Below, piece by piece: positions 1-7,810 of a DNA stretch of 50,806 bases (positions are counted from its first letter, which is position 1; each line of letters starts with the position of its first letter). The position numbers and the translations under genes are program-made. The notes under the pieces are model-generated. The model saw only the letters and a list, made by a program, of their open reading frames with translations. It was not told the origin of the DNA and ran no database searches. Source of the stretch: Pseudoalteromonas sp. S16_S37 (GTDB lineage: Bacteria > Pseudomonadota > Gammaproteobacteria > Enterobacterales > Alteromonadaceae); assembly GCF_014694405.1 (NCBI RefSeq), contig NZ_JAAUWV010000031.1, positions 1-50,806 of the forward strand, given 5' to 3'.

Positions 1-1
1 A

Positions 2-61
2 TTGCGATTAAACCCAGAACTTTACTTGCCTTGGAACTATAAATCACAACGCATAGACTAA
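2..61 (+). CDS. Possible 3' end of an upstream gene
   Basis: An open frame enters from the left edge and ends at a TAA at 59-61, giving 19 codons. The peptide is rich in Leu, Pro, Trp and Tyr and ends in Gln-Arg-Ile-Asp, which could be the tail of a real protein. It is too short to assign to a family, and chance is a fair alternative. Confidence 0.25.
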   Translation: MRLNPELYLPWNYKSQRID

Positions 62-92
62 ATTCTGGACTCAAGCATATTTTTGATGGTGA

Positions 93-974
93 GTTACGCT
101 AACTTGCCGTAAGCTCACCTATCTATATGATGATGCTAAAAAAAGCTTGAAATATCTTTTTTCGGAGCGTGGCTGGCTAAAACCAGAAGATATGTCACCG
201 ACTAAGCCCATTGCTTTTAAAGCGCGTGATGGTTTAACCATTCATGGATATCTAACGTTACCCAAAGGGAAACCAGACAAAAATTTGCCTTTGGTTGTGA
301 TACCTCATGGCGGCCCTCATGGCATCAGAGACTTTTGGGGGTTTGATGAAGATACTCAATTATTAGCCAGTCGAGGTATTGCAGTGCTGAAGGTCAACTT
401 CAGAGGGTCGGGTGGTTATGGCGATATTTTTGAGTATGCGGGTTACCAAAAGTGGGGGCGTGAGGTGCAATTCGATATCATTGATGGAACCAAGTATGTG
501 ATTGAGCAAGGCTACGTTAACCCAGATAACATGTGTATCATGGGGGCGAGCTTTGGTGGTTATTCAGCTCTACAAAGTTCGATCTTGGCGCCCGACTTAT
601 TTAAATGTGCGATAGGTGTCGTTGGTGTCTATGACTTACCTTTGATGTTTAAAGAAGGTGATATTTCAGAGTATAAAACTGGCCGTAACTATCTAACTAA
701 AGTGCTTGGAAGTGATCCGCAGGAACATAAAGCTTTTTCACCAAGCTATAACGTCGATAAACTTAAAGCAAATGTGCTCATTGTCCATGGTGGTGAGGAT
801 CAAAGAGCACCAATTGAGCACGCGGAGTCTTTGGTTGAGGCACTAAAAAAAGCTGAACACCCATATGAATATATGCTGTTGGAAAGTGAAGGTCACGGCT
901 TTTACAAAGCCAAGCATCGTCAAGAGTATTACATCAAGATACTCGCCTTTTTAAATCAAAACTTAAAACTCTAA
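93..974 (+). pseudogene. 5'-truncated S9 family prolyl oligopeptidase (catalytic domain only)
   Basis: This encodes the alpha/beta-hydrolase catalytic domain of an S9 (prolyl oligopeptidase/acylaminoacyl-peptidase) enzyme. Counting from the TTG at 147, the nucleophile Ser135 sits in GASFGGYS, the acid Asp218 in HGGEDQRAP and the base His250 in EGHGF; the oxyanion-region motif HGGPHG is at 54-59. The triad and C-terminus look intact. S9 enzymes of this type are normally around 600-700 residues, with an N-terminal beta-propeller and signal peptide, and both are absent here. Family-like residues (KLTYLYDD) lie in frame upstream of the TTG, so homology runs past any plausible start. In-frame stops at 84-86 and 90-92 then close the frame. 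I therefore read it as a 3' gene remnant rather than a complete short hydrolase. No good ribosome binding site precedes 147. Confidence 0.75.
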
Positions 975-1060
975 GCTTGAAAAGGCGATGATGAGTCAAA
1001 GACCACTCGATTAAAATGTGTGATTCACAAACGAGTTTACAACGACGAGACTAAATAGGA

Positions 1061-1092
1061 AGACGGCTGTGTCTAAACAATACTAGCCGTCT
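1061..1092 (-). terminator. Candidate terminator hairpin behind mtnBCD
   Basis: The 8-bp perfect inverted repeat AGACGGCT/AGCCGTCT has a 16-nt loop. It lies about 65 bp beyond the mtnD stop, and on the minus strand a weak T-rich stretch (TCCTATTT) follows. It may terminate the mtn operon. The arm sequence equals the first half of the MetJ-like site at 3031, so a repressor-binding role is the alternative. Confidence 0.4.
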
Positions 1093-1157
1093 AACTGGCG
1101 AAGATCAGGCACTTTTAAGCGAATGGCATTAACGAGAAGTCGACTTTTTATATGGTT

Positions 1158-1700
1158 TTAGTCTAACGTGGGAAAGCGCTTTGCAATGTCTGATTCTGTA
1201 CTTTGAGCAACCCAGCCAGCTTCATTATTGAAAAAGCGAATAGCAGTAAACTCAGGGTCACTGCCCATATCAAACCAATGTGCAGTGTTGGCAGGCACAG
1301 AGATCAAGTCACCTTGTTGGCAGTGCACTTGATAAACCTTGTCATCAATATGTAGGCAAAACAGACCTTGCCCTTTAACAAAAAAGCGTACTTCATCTTC
1401 ATTATGGGTATGCTCAAATAAGAACTTTTCACGTAACTGGGCGGCATTGGGGTTGCCTTTTTCAAGCGCAATCACATCCACAGTTTGGTATCCGCCATTG
1501 GCTTGAACACGTTCAATATCCATTTGGTAGCTTTGCAAAATATCCCCATGGGTCATCGCGGGCGTGATCTTTTGTTGGGCTTGCCATTGTTCAAAGTTAA
1601 CACCAACTTGTGCAAGGTGTTGTTTTATCTCGTTTGTGTCTGTGCTTTTTACCAGCGCATTGCTTGGGTTTTGGTCAGCAAAAATAGTCAGTTGGCTCAT
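1158..1700 (-). CDS. mtnD: Acireductone dioxygenase
   Basis: This cupin metalloenzyme of methionine salvage oxidises acireductone (1,2-dihydroxy-3-keto-5-methylthiopentene). With Fe2+ it gives 4-methylthio-2-oxobutyrate plus formate; with Ni2+ it takes the off-pathway route. The 180-residue length is typical. The metal ligands are visible: His97, His99 and Glu103 in FEHTHNEDE, and His141 in ANTAHWFD. It is the last gene of mtnB-mtnC-mtnD, and its ATG overlaps the mtnC stop by 4 bp, implying translational coupling. The product 4-methylthio-2-oxobutyrate is the substrate of the aminotransferase encoded divergently at 3105-4244. Confidence 0.95.
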   Translation of the reverse strand: MSQLTIFADQNPSNALVKSTDTNEIKQHLAQVGVNFEQWQAQQKITPAMTHGDILQSYQMDIERVQANGGYQTVDVIALEKGNPNAAQLREKFLFEHTHNEDEVRFFVKGQGLFCLHIDDKVYQVHCQQGDLISVPANTAHWFDMGSDPEFTAIRFFNNEAGWVAQSTESDIAKRFPTLD

Positions 1701-2380
1701 AGTGATAATGCCTCAAATTGCGCAAAATTTTCAATGGCAGGATGATTCTCAGACTGTGGCTGGTTATCGCGCCATAACTGTAAGGTTTTCATGCCTGCCG
1801 CTTTTGCAGCATCAAGTTCAGCAACTACATCACTGAGAAATAGAATATGCTGCGCATCATAGGGAAGCTGAGCAGCAATGGCGTGATACGATTCAGGCTC
1901 TTGTTTAGCGCCGATATGGGTGTCGAAATAGCCCTTAAATAAATGGCGAATATCACCATAATCAGAATGTGCAAACAACAGGTGTTGCGCTTTTACTGAG
2001 CCTGATGAATAAACATATAAATCGATATTCTGCGTGCTTTGCTCATTTAAAAAAGCATACGCATCAGGATAAATATGCCCGGTAAAGTCGCCATGCTCAT
2101 AGCCCGCTTGCCAAATAAAGCCTTGCAGTTGCTTTAGGGGCGTCACCTTTTTATCTGCTTCAATCCAACCTAATAGTGCTGATATCACTTCATCAATGCT
2201 GGCTTGAGGGTTATCAAGCTCGTTACGCACTGCGTCAATTTGTGCCTTTACATCATCACGTTGTTGATGAGTCTGGACAAACTCTGCTAGGTGTTTAGCG
2301 GCATAGGGAAAGAGTATGTCCTTTACAAATGAGATGCGGGTGATGGTGCCCTCAATATCCGTCACTATGGCTTTAATCAT
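1697..2380 (-). CDS. mtnC: Enolase-phosphatase E1
   Basis: This bifunctional HAD-superfamily enzyme enolises 2,3-diketo-5-methylthiopentyl-1-phosphate and then dephosphorylates it to the acireductone used by MtnD. At 227 residues it has the family length. The N-terminal HAD motif I is DIEGT (nucleophile Asp8, Glu10). Motif II is the YSSGS segment near residue 125 and motif III the FLSDV segment near residue 180. It overlaps mtnB by 4 bp and mtnD by 4 bp, so the three genes form one tightly coupled transcript. Confidence 0.95.
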   Translation of the reverse strand: MIKAIVTDIEGTITRISFVKDILFPYAAKHLAEFVQTHQQRDDVKAQIDAVRNELDNPQASIDEVISALLGWIEADKKVTPLKQLQGFIWQAGYEHGDFTGHIYPDAYAFLNEQSTQNIDLYVYSSGSVKAQHLLFAHSDYGDIRHLFKGYFDTHIGAKQEPESYHAIAAQLPYDAQHILFLSDVVAELDAAKAAGMKTLQLWRDNQPQSENHPAIENFAQFEALSL

Positions 2381-2991
2381 TTAATTGACTCCAATTTGAT
2401 GCGTTCTAACTCGCAGGCAAATAAAAACTCTAACCCTTCAATGTGTCGGCGTGTTTCATTGATATTTGTCCCTAATGCATACAGCCCATGGCCACGGATC
2501 AATACCGCATGAGTAATAGGGCGTTGCTGATGATACTCAGCCACTTGGGATGCTAAGCGTTCGATATCTTGATCATTATCGAAAATGGCAATGTCAACTG
2601 GGGTATGGTGGGATGTAATGCCCGATAACGACTTTTGCATTTCATATCCATTGATTTGTAAAATGTTGTTCTTCTCAAATCTAGATAAAACCGTTGCGGC
2701 GACAGAATGCGTATGCAATACACACCCTGTGGTTGGTACTAGTTGATATAGTTTTAAATGCAATGCTGTTTCAGCAGATGGCTTGCCGTCACCTGAGCGT
2801 ATCTCACCATTTTTATTTAACTCCAAAAAATGTTGTTCGGTTAGGCTGCCTTTATCATGGCCACTGGCTGTAACAACAAAACCGTCATCCGTTTTTATTG
2901 AAAAATTACCACCGGTTGCCGGTACCCAACCTTTATTACTAATCCACTTTCCGGCGTCAATTAGCGCTGATTTAGCAGCATCACTATTCAT
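2377..2991 (-). CDS. mtnB: Methylthioribulose-1-phosphate dehydratase
   Basis: A class II aldolase/adducin-fold zinc enzyme that dehydrates 5-methylthioribulose-1-phosphate to the diketone consumed by MtnC. The zinc-binding HTHS (His93, His95), a downstream His168 in RGHGLYALG and a conserved Glu74 in PSAET are visible. The 204-residue length is usual. It is the promoter-proximal gene of mtnBCD and starts about 40 bp from the MetJ-box-like site. The upstream pathway enzymes (MtnN/MtnP, MtnK, MtnA) are not in the window and must be encoded elsewhere if the pathway is complete. Confidence 0.94.
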   Translation of the reverse strand: MNSDAAKSALIDAGKWISNKGWVPATGGNFSIKTDDGFVVTASGHDKGSLTEQHFLELNKNGEIRSGDGKPSAETALHLKLYQLVPTTGCVLHTHSVAATVLSRFEKNNILQINGYEMQKSLSGITSHHTPVDIAIFDNDQDIERLASQVAEYHQQRPITHAVLIRGHGLYALGTNINETRRHIEGLEFLFACELERIKLESIK

Positions 2992-3030
2992 CCTGTGTTA
3001 CCTTGTATTCTCAAATAAGATAAAATATTT

Positions 3031-3046
3031 AGACGGCTATACATCT
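3031..3046. promoter_or_regulatory. Candidate tandem MetJ operator (met boxes)
   Basis: Two adjacent 8-mers, AGACGGCT and ATACATCT, match the MetJ box AGACGTCT at 7/8 and 6/8 positions with the correct 8-bp register. They lie in the 113-bp divergent intergenic region between mtnB and the aminotransferase. MetJ binds such tandem boxes with SAM as corepressor. The assignment rests on sequence match and pathway context only. Confidence 0.55.
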
Positions 3047-3104
3047 ATTTGTGTAATAATAACATTGCTTTTAGTTTTACACCATCATCAAAGAGAGAAG
3101 GACA

Positions 3105-4244
3105 TTGGAAAGTAAATTACCCCACGTTGGCACCAGTATTTTTAGTCAAATGACTGGACTGGCGAATCAATATCAAGCAATTAATTTGTCTCAAGGCTTC
3201 CCTGAATTTGATACCCCAGATTTTTTAAAACAGCGGTTGGCAGTGTATAGTGAACAGGGGTTTAATCAATACTCACCATCATCCGGAATAACTGCATTAC
3301 AAAGCCAAATAGCTGCTCTTATTGCGCGTCGTTATAAGCAAACCGTTGAACCTGAAAGTACCGTGACGGTCACCAGTGGAGCCACTGAAGCACTCTTTGT
3401 TGCTATTCAAGCGATCACGCAAGTAGGTGACGAAGTGATAGTGTTTGACCCAGCTTACGATAGTTATGCGCCAGCCATTGAATTGGCGGGAGGCAAAGCG
3501 GTTCATATTGCGTTGCGAGCCCCTGATTTTCGGATTGATTGGCAACAAGTGAAGAATTCGCTCAGCGATAAAACGCGCGCAATTATTATAAATACCCCTC
3601 ACAACCCCAGTGCCAAAATAATTTCACAAAGTGATGTTGCACAGTTAAAAGATTTGCTAATAAAGCACAATCTATTGCTTATTAGTGACGAAGTTTATGA
3701 ACATATCACTTTTGATGGGCAACCTCATTTTAGCGCGCTGTTAGATGAAGAGATTTTTGCCCGTAGTTTCGTGATCTCTAGTTTTGGTAAGACCTTCCAT
3801 TGCACAGGGTGGAAAATGGGCTACTGTGTTGCGCCAAAAAATCTATCTGAAGAGTTTCGTAAAGTTCACCAATATGTGACGTTTTCAAGTTTCACGCCAG
3901 CCCAGTTAGCGCTTGCTGATATGCTCAAAGAGCATGCAGAGCATGTTGATGAGCTGGCACAGTTTTATCAACAAAAAAGAGACACATTAGTACAGGCTGT
4001 GCAAAATAGCCGCTTTGAAATTTTGCCAAGTGAAGGGACTTACTTCTTGTTACTGGATTACTCTGCCATCTCGCAGCTCGATGACGTCGCTTTTTGCGAA
4101 TACTTAGTGAAAGAGGTAGGCGTTGCGGCAATTCCGTTAAGTGTATTTTATGATAAGCCCCCGGGCGATAAGATAATTCGTTTATGCTTTGCAAAGCACA
4201 CCGAGACATTACTCAAAGCTGCAGAAAAACTATGTTCACTTTAG
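3105..4244 (+). CDS. PLP-dependent methionine/KMTB-type aminotransferase
   Basis: A class I/II fold-type I aminotransferase of 379 residues, closest by recognition to YbdL-type methionine aminotransferases, which favour Met, His and Phe. The PLP lysine is Lys229 in SSFGKTFHCTGWK. Asn167 in NTPHNPSA and Asp195/Tyr198 in SDEVYEH complete the cofactor site. The start is TTG at 3105, preceded by a clear AGAGAAGG. It is divergent from mtnBCD and shares the MetJ-like operator. It therefore probably performs the last methionine-salvage step, converting 4-methylthio-2-oxobutyrate to methionine. Substrate preference cannot be read directly from sequence, and a broader kynurenine/aromatic aminotransferase activity is possible. 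Confidence 0.85.
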   Translation: MESKLPHVGTSIFSQMTGLANQYQAINLSQGFPEFDTPDFLKQRLAVYSEQGFNQYSPSSGITALQSQIAALIARRYKQTVEPESTVTVTSGATEALFVAIQAITQVGDEVIVFDPAYDSYAPAIELAGGKAVHIALRAPDFRIDWQQVKNSLSDKTRAIIINTPHNPSAKIISQSDVAQLKDLLIKHNLLLISDEVYEHITFDGQPHFSALLDEEIFARSFVISSFGKTFHCTGWKMGYCVAPKNLSEEFRKVHQYVTFSSFTPAQLALADMLKEHAEHVDELAQFYQQKRDTLVQAVQNSRFEILPSEGTYFLLLDYSAISQLDDVAFCEYLVKEVGVAAIPLSVFYDKPPGDKIIRLCFAKHTETLLKAAEKLCSL

Positions 4245-4269
4245 TAAAAAGCGTTTATTAAAGAATGTG

Positions 4270-4299
4270 AGCCCCACGCAAAAACAGGCGAGTGGGGCT
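4270..4299. terminator. Bidirectional terminator between convergent genes
   Basis: An 8-bp perfect stem (AGCCCCAC/GTGGGGCT) lies between the aminotransferase (+) and the chemoreceptor gene (-). Short T-rich tracts flank it on either strand. Its position between convergent stops supports a two-way role. Confidence 0.65.
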
Positions 4300-4312
4300 T
4301 TAAATAAAATGC

Positions 4313-7300
4313 CTATGAAGCATTATATTGGTGTACCAATAGTGTTGCATTTGGTGCTGGCTTTTCTATGTTGAAGTATTCAAGTAAGCGGCGCATCTCA
4401 TTCGATTGCTCAGCCATTTGCTTAGCAGCCGCCATCGTTTCTTCAGTGATAGCAGAATTTTCTTGGATTAAGTCAGTGAGCCGCTGTACCACTTGGTCAA
4501 CCTCTTTAATGGCATGCTGTTGGTTGGTGGTGGATTGATTGATTTTTACTATGGTATTGCTCACTTCGAGTACCGCTGCGACGATATGATCTAGCTTCAA
4601 GCCAGAGCTATTTGCCATTTCAATGCCTTGACCCACTTTATCGTTACTGTTGGCGATAATGTCTTTAATTTGCTTAGCTGATGCCGCACTGCGCCCAGCC
4701 AGATCTCTCACCTCATTGGCGACTACGGCAAAGCCTTTGCCATTTTCTCCGGCTCTGGCGGCTTCAACAGCTGCATTGAGCGCAAGCAAGTTGGTTTGAA
4801 ATGCCAAGCCATCAATAACAGAGACGATTTCATTGATATTTTTACTCGCTTTATCTACTTCGTCGATGGCACTGACGGTATCTTTTGACAGTTTACCGCC
4901 TTCTTTAGCGGTTTCCTCAGCTCGGTGCGCTAATTTTACAGCTGCCCCTGATTGTTCGGATACCAAGGTTAGTGCCTCAAGCATTTGACTGGTACTCGCG
5001 CTGGCTTCTTCCAAATTAGCGGCCTGCTCTTCTGTGCGTGCGCTTATTTCGGTATTACTATCGGCTATTTCGGAAGCGCTTTGTGAGACGTTATTAGCTG
5101 ATTGCTGGATGCCTTCAATGACCTCGGTGAGTTTCTTGATGGTTGAATTCACATCTTGCTTGAGCATAGCGAAAACTCCCTCATACTCACCTTGTACTGT
5201 ATGAGTTAAATCGCCTTTGGCTAAGGCACTTAGCACTTGAGTTACCTCGCTGATGGCGTCGTTGATAATTGCCGTAGAGCCATTTACATCGTCTTTTAGC
5301 TGTTGTAGTTGGCCCTGAAGGTTGGAGGTGATCTGCAGGCTAAAATCTCCCTGACACATGGCGCTCATAACGCTACCAAGCTCGGCAATAATTTGGTTTA
5401 AGTTATTGACTGAGCGATTAATATCAGTTTTTAGGCTATGTAGTTGACCTTTCATCGGCGCTTCAATGGCGCGGTCAAAGCGGCCATAACTGATGGCTGT
5501 CATGACCGAAGATATTTCACCAACAGCGTCATCTAAAGACTCGATAGAAAGATTAATATCATCTTTTAAGCGACCTAGCTGACCTTGCGCATCGCAGTTA
5601 ACGGTATGTTTAAAGTCACCTTGGCTTACTTGCGCCATAACAGTGCAAATTTCTTTGATAATATTCGCTAAATTGGTCACGCTAAAATTGATATCATCTT
5701 TGAGTTCTTCAAGTTGGCCATTTAGTGGCAAGTTGATCCGTTTTGAAAAATCACCACAGCGAATTGCGCTCATAACATCGCTGATATCATCGATGGCACC
5801 CGATAAACTCGATACAGAGTTGTTAACACTGTTTTTTAACTGCTCTAGTTTGCCGCCTGCATTAATGCTGATTTGTTCTTTGAAATTGCCTTGCTCTACA
5901 TTTTCCATCACATGGACAATTTCGTTCATGGTGGTATTTAGGCTGTTTAGTGAATAGTTAATATTGTCTTTAAGTCTTGCAAGGTCACCGGACATAGGAG
6001 ATTGTAATTGATTATTAAACTGTCCTTCAGACATCTCTTTAATAACGGTATTTATTTCTCCTATTGCAACATCTAAAGTGCTCGCGCAATGATTGGTAGC
6101 ACTCTTTAAGATATCCAGCTCACCTTTGCAGTCCACTGTAATTCGCTCTGAAAAGCAGCCTTTTGCCATCTGATTCATCACTCGATTCGTTTCTTCGAGG
6201 GAGACCTGTAAAGCATCTAGTAAGGAATTAAAAGCCTGTGCAGATTGCCCGATTTCATCTGAAGATGTGATAGGCGCACGTAACGAAAAGTCGCCTTCAT
6301 TTTCAACCCGATACATTGTTTTAACCAAAGCTTGAACTGGCTTGGTCAGGGTTTTTGCAAACCAGATAGCCACAATGACTATGATGATAATACACACTGT
6401 GAGCACTATAGCGAGTACTCGCGTGAGCTGAGTGACGGCTGAAAAAGCCTCCGCTTCATCAATCTCGGATAAGAGTGCCCAGCGAACACCTAGAACCTCA
6501 ACAGGGGAGTATGAAGAAAGCACGGGCTGGCCATTATAGTCAGTGATGAGCTTTTGTCCTTGCTCACCGTTGATTGCTCTGTGAAATGCTTCGGTATTTA
6601 TTTTGCTGGTATCTGGGTGTTTAAAAGCATTCACGACAGAGCGATTAATTGGATCAAGGTATGAGTCCGAGCGCATGAGCCCTTCAGGACCAACTAAATA
6701 GGTTTCTCCACTCTTACCAAGCCCTTCTCGCTCTGTCATGATGCTGTTGAGCGCAGTTATTGAAAGCTGGAACACTAAGGTTGCGCCTTTGCTACCTTCA
6801 ATGTGAATGGGGGCGGCAATGAAACTAGCCGGCGCGTTATATGAAGGTAAGTATGGCTCATAGTCTACAAAGGCAAACTCTGAGCTATCTTGTAATTGTT
6901 TAGCTTGCTCAAATACTTTGGCCAAACCGCTCTTGGCGAACGGGCCTGTGACTAACGAGGTGGCAAAATCCAATTCTTTGTAGACTGAGTAGGCTACAAC
7001 ACCTGTATCATTATCAATAATGAACAAATCATATAGATTAAATATCTGTGCTATGTCTGAAAAATACGCATGATACTGCTGGTGAACCAAGTCGTAATTG
7101 TCTTGGTGGCCGGTACTAACGAGACGCAGCTTTTCGCCAAGTGGGTAAGAGTTATCGGCGATGTAGCGAGTTTGCAGTGCTGCCGCTTCGGGTGATAGCT
7201 GATTAAACAATTCTTTGGGAGGTTGTGCATCTGGGTTACTTTGTGCAAATTTTTCAAGGAACTGTGAATTATAAAACTGTGCCAAATTATCAGATACAAC

Positions 7301-7603
7301 CGTAGGGGTATCTAAGTTCGCAATCGCGTAAGTAAAAGCTTGTGCAGCCGTAGCAGTATGGGGATTAACAGTGAGCGATTGCAGTTTGTCTCGCACCCCT
7401 TGAAAATGTCTAACAACAGCATTTTTCTTAACTTCACTGACAGCATTTAGTTGAGCATACGATTGCTTTTGCAAAGCTGAAGATGCCTGATATAACGCAA
7501 TGCTGATAATGCATGCTATGGGGATGAGTGCGACTGCCAGAAAAGCAATATTGAGTTTTTTGGTTAAGTCTAGCGAAGTGACAGCATGAGCAAATTTTCG
7601 CAT
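4313..7603 (-). CDS. Methyl-accepting chemotaxis protein with tandem HAMP array
   Basis: A large chemoreceptor of about 1096 residues. TM1 is near residues 17-38, followed by a roughly 350-residue periplasmic Cache-type sensor with a [13 protein letters not shown] segment, and TM2 near 395-416. A canonical HAMP comes next, then eight more HAMP-like units of about 45-46 residues each (core pattern G-x-F ... G-x-L-x-x-LK-x-x-x-N-x-S), and finally an MCP signalling hairpin. The hairpin tip is recognisable in the [18 protein letters not shown] segment. Most MCPs are 500-700 residues; the repeats account for the excess. The first in-frame ATG (7621) has no ribosome site, whereas the second (7603) follows AAGGA at a 7-nt spacing, so I use 7603. 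The C-terminus lacks a CheR-binding pentapeptide. No che genes are adjacent. The ligand cannot be predicted. Confidence 0.93.
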   Translation of the reverse strand: MRKFAHAVTSLDLTKKLNIAFLAVALIPIACIISIALYQASSALQKQSYAQLNAVSEVKKNAVVRHFQGVRDKLQSLTVNPHTATAAQAFTYAIANLDTPTVVSDNLAQFYNSQFLEKFAQSNPDAQPPKELFNQLSPEAAALQTRYIADNSYPLGEKLRLVSTGHQDNYDLVHQQYHAYFSDIAQIFNLYDLFIIDNDTGVVAYSVYKELDFATSLVTGPFAKSGLAKVFEQAKQLQDSSEFAFVDYEPYLPSYNAPASFIAAPIHIEGSKGATLVFQLSITALNSIMTEREGLGKSGETYLVGPEGLMRSDSYLDPINRSVVNAFKHPDTSKINTEAFHRAINGEQGQKLITDYNGQPVLSSYSPVEVLGVRWALLSEIDEAEAFSAVTQLTRVLAIVLTVCIIIIVIVAIWFAKTLTKPVQALVKTMYRVENEGDFSLRAPITSSDEIGQSAQAFNSLLDALQVSLEETNRVMNQMAKGCFSERITVDCKGELDILKSATNHCASTLDVAIGEINTVIKEMSEGQFNNQLQSPMSGDLARLKDNINYSLNSLNTTMNEIVHVMENVEQGNFKEQISINAGGKLEQLKNSVNNSVSSLSGAIDDISDVMSAIRCGDFSKRINLPLNGQLEELKDDINFSVTNLANIIKEICTVMAQVSQGDFKHTVNCDAQGQLGRLKDDINLSIESLDDAVGEISSVMTAISYGRFDRAIEAPMKGQLHSLKTDINRSVNNLNQIIAELGSVMSAMCQGDFSLQITSNLQGQLQQLKDDVNGSTAIINDAISEVTQVLSALAKGDLTHTVQGEYEGVFAMLKQDVNSTIKKLTEVIEGIQQSANNVSQSASEIADSNTEISARTEEQAANLEEASASTSQMLEALTLVSEQSGAAVKLAHRAEETAKEGGKLSKDTVSAIDEVDKASKNINEIVSVIDGLAFQTNLLALNAAVEAARAGENGKGFAVVANEVRDLAGRSAASAKQIKDIIANSNDKVGQGIEMANSSGLKLDHIVAAVLEVSNTIVKINQSTTNQQHAIKEVDQVVQRLTDLIQENSAITEETMAAAKQMAEQSNEMRRLLEYFNIEKPAPNATLLVHQYNAS

Positions 7604-7771
7604 AACATATTCCTTGTTCATAAAGTGTTGCTAAGAGTGGCTAACAAAAAACAACGGCCAGTTAGAAAGTGTAGAACAATTCTTGTTTGCGTCTATATAA
7701 AAGGAAAGCTTTTATTACGAAAATAGGATGTGTTATTGTTTTTGAAATAGAAATAAAGTGCTGTTTTTTGA

Positions 7772-7794
7772 AAGGAGCAGACACTCTGCTCCTT
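7772..7794 (-). terminator. Hairpin downstream of the hybrid kinase gene
   Basis: A 10-bp perfect stem with a 3-nt loop (AAGGAGCAGA-cac-TCTGCTCCTT) lies 17 bp beyond the kinase stop. On the minus strand it is not followed by a good U-run, so termination may be partial. The MCP gene starts about 170 bp further on. Confidence 0.5.
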
Positions 7795-7810
7795 CGTTTG
7801 CTGTACTTGC

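Noticed and set aside
4313..7603. Repeat region of the chemoreceptor as a DNA-level tandem repeat or assembly artefact
   Set aside because: Units are strongly diverged at DNA level and only the residue pattern is shared, so duplication is old and not an assembly error.
7604..7621. Upstream ATG of the chemoreceptor gene
   Set aside because: It has no ribosome site; AAGGA is correctly spaced only before the second ATG at 7603.
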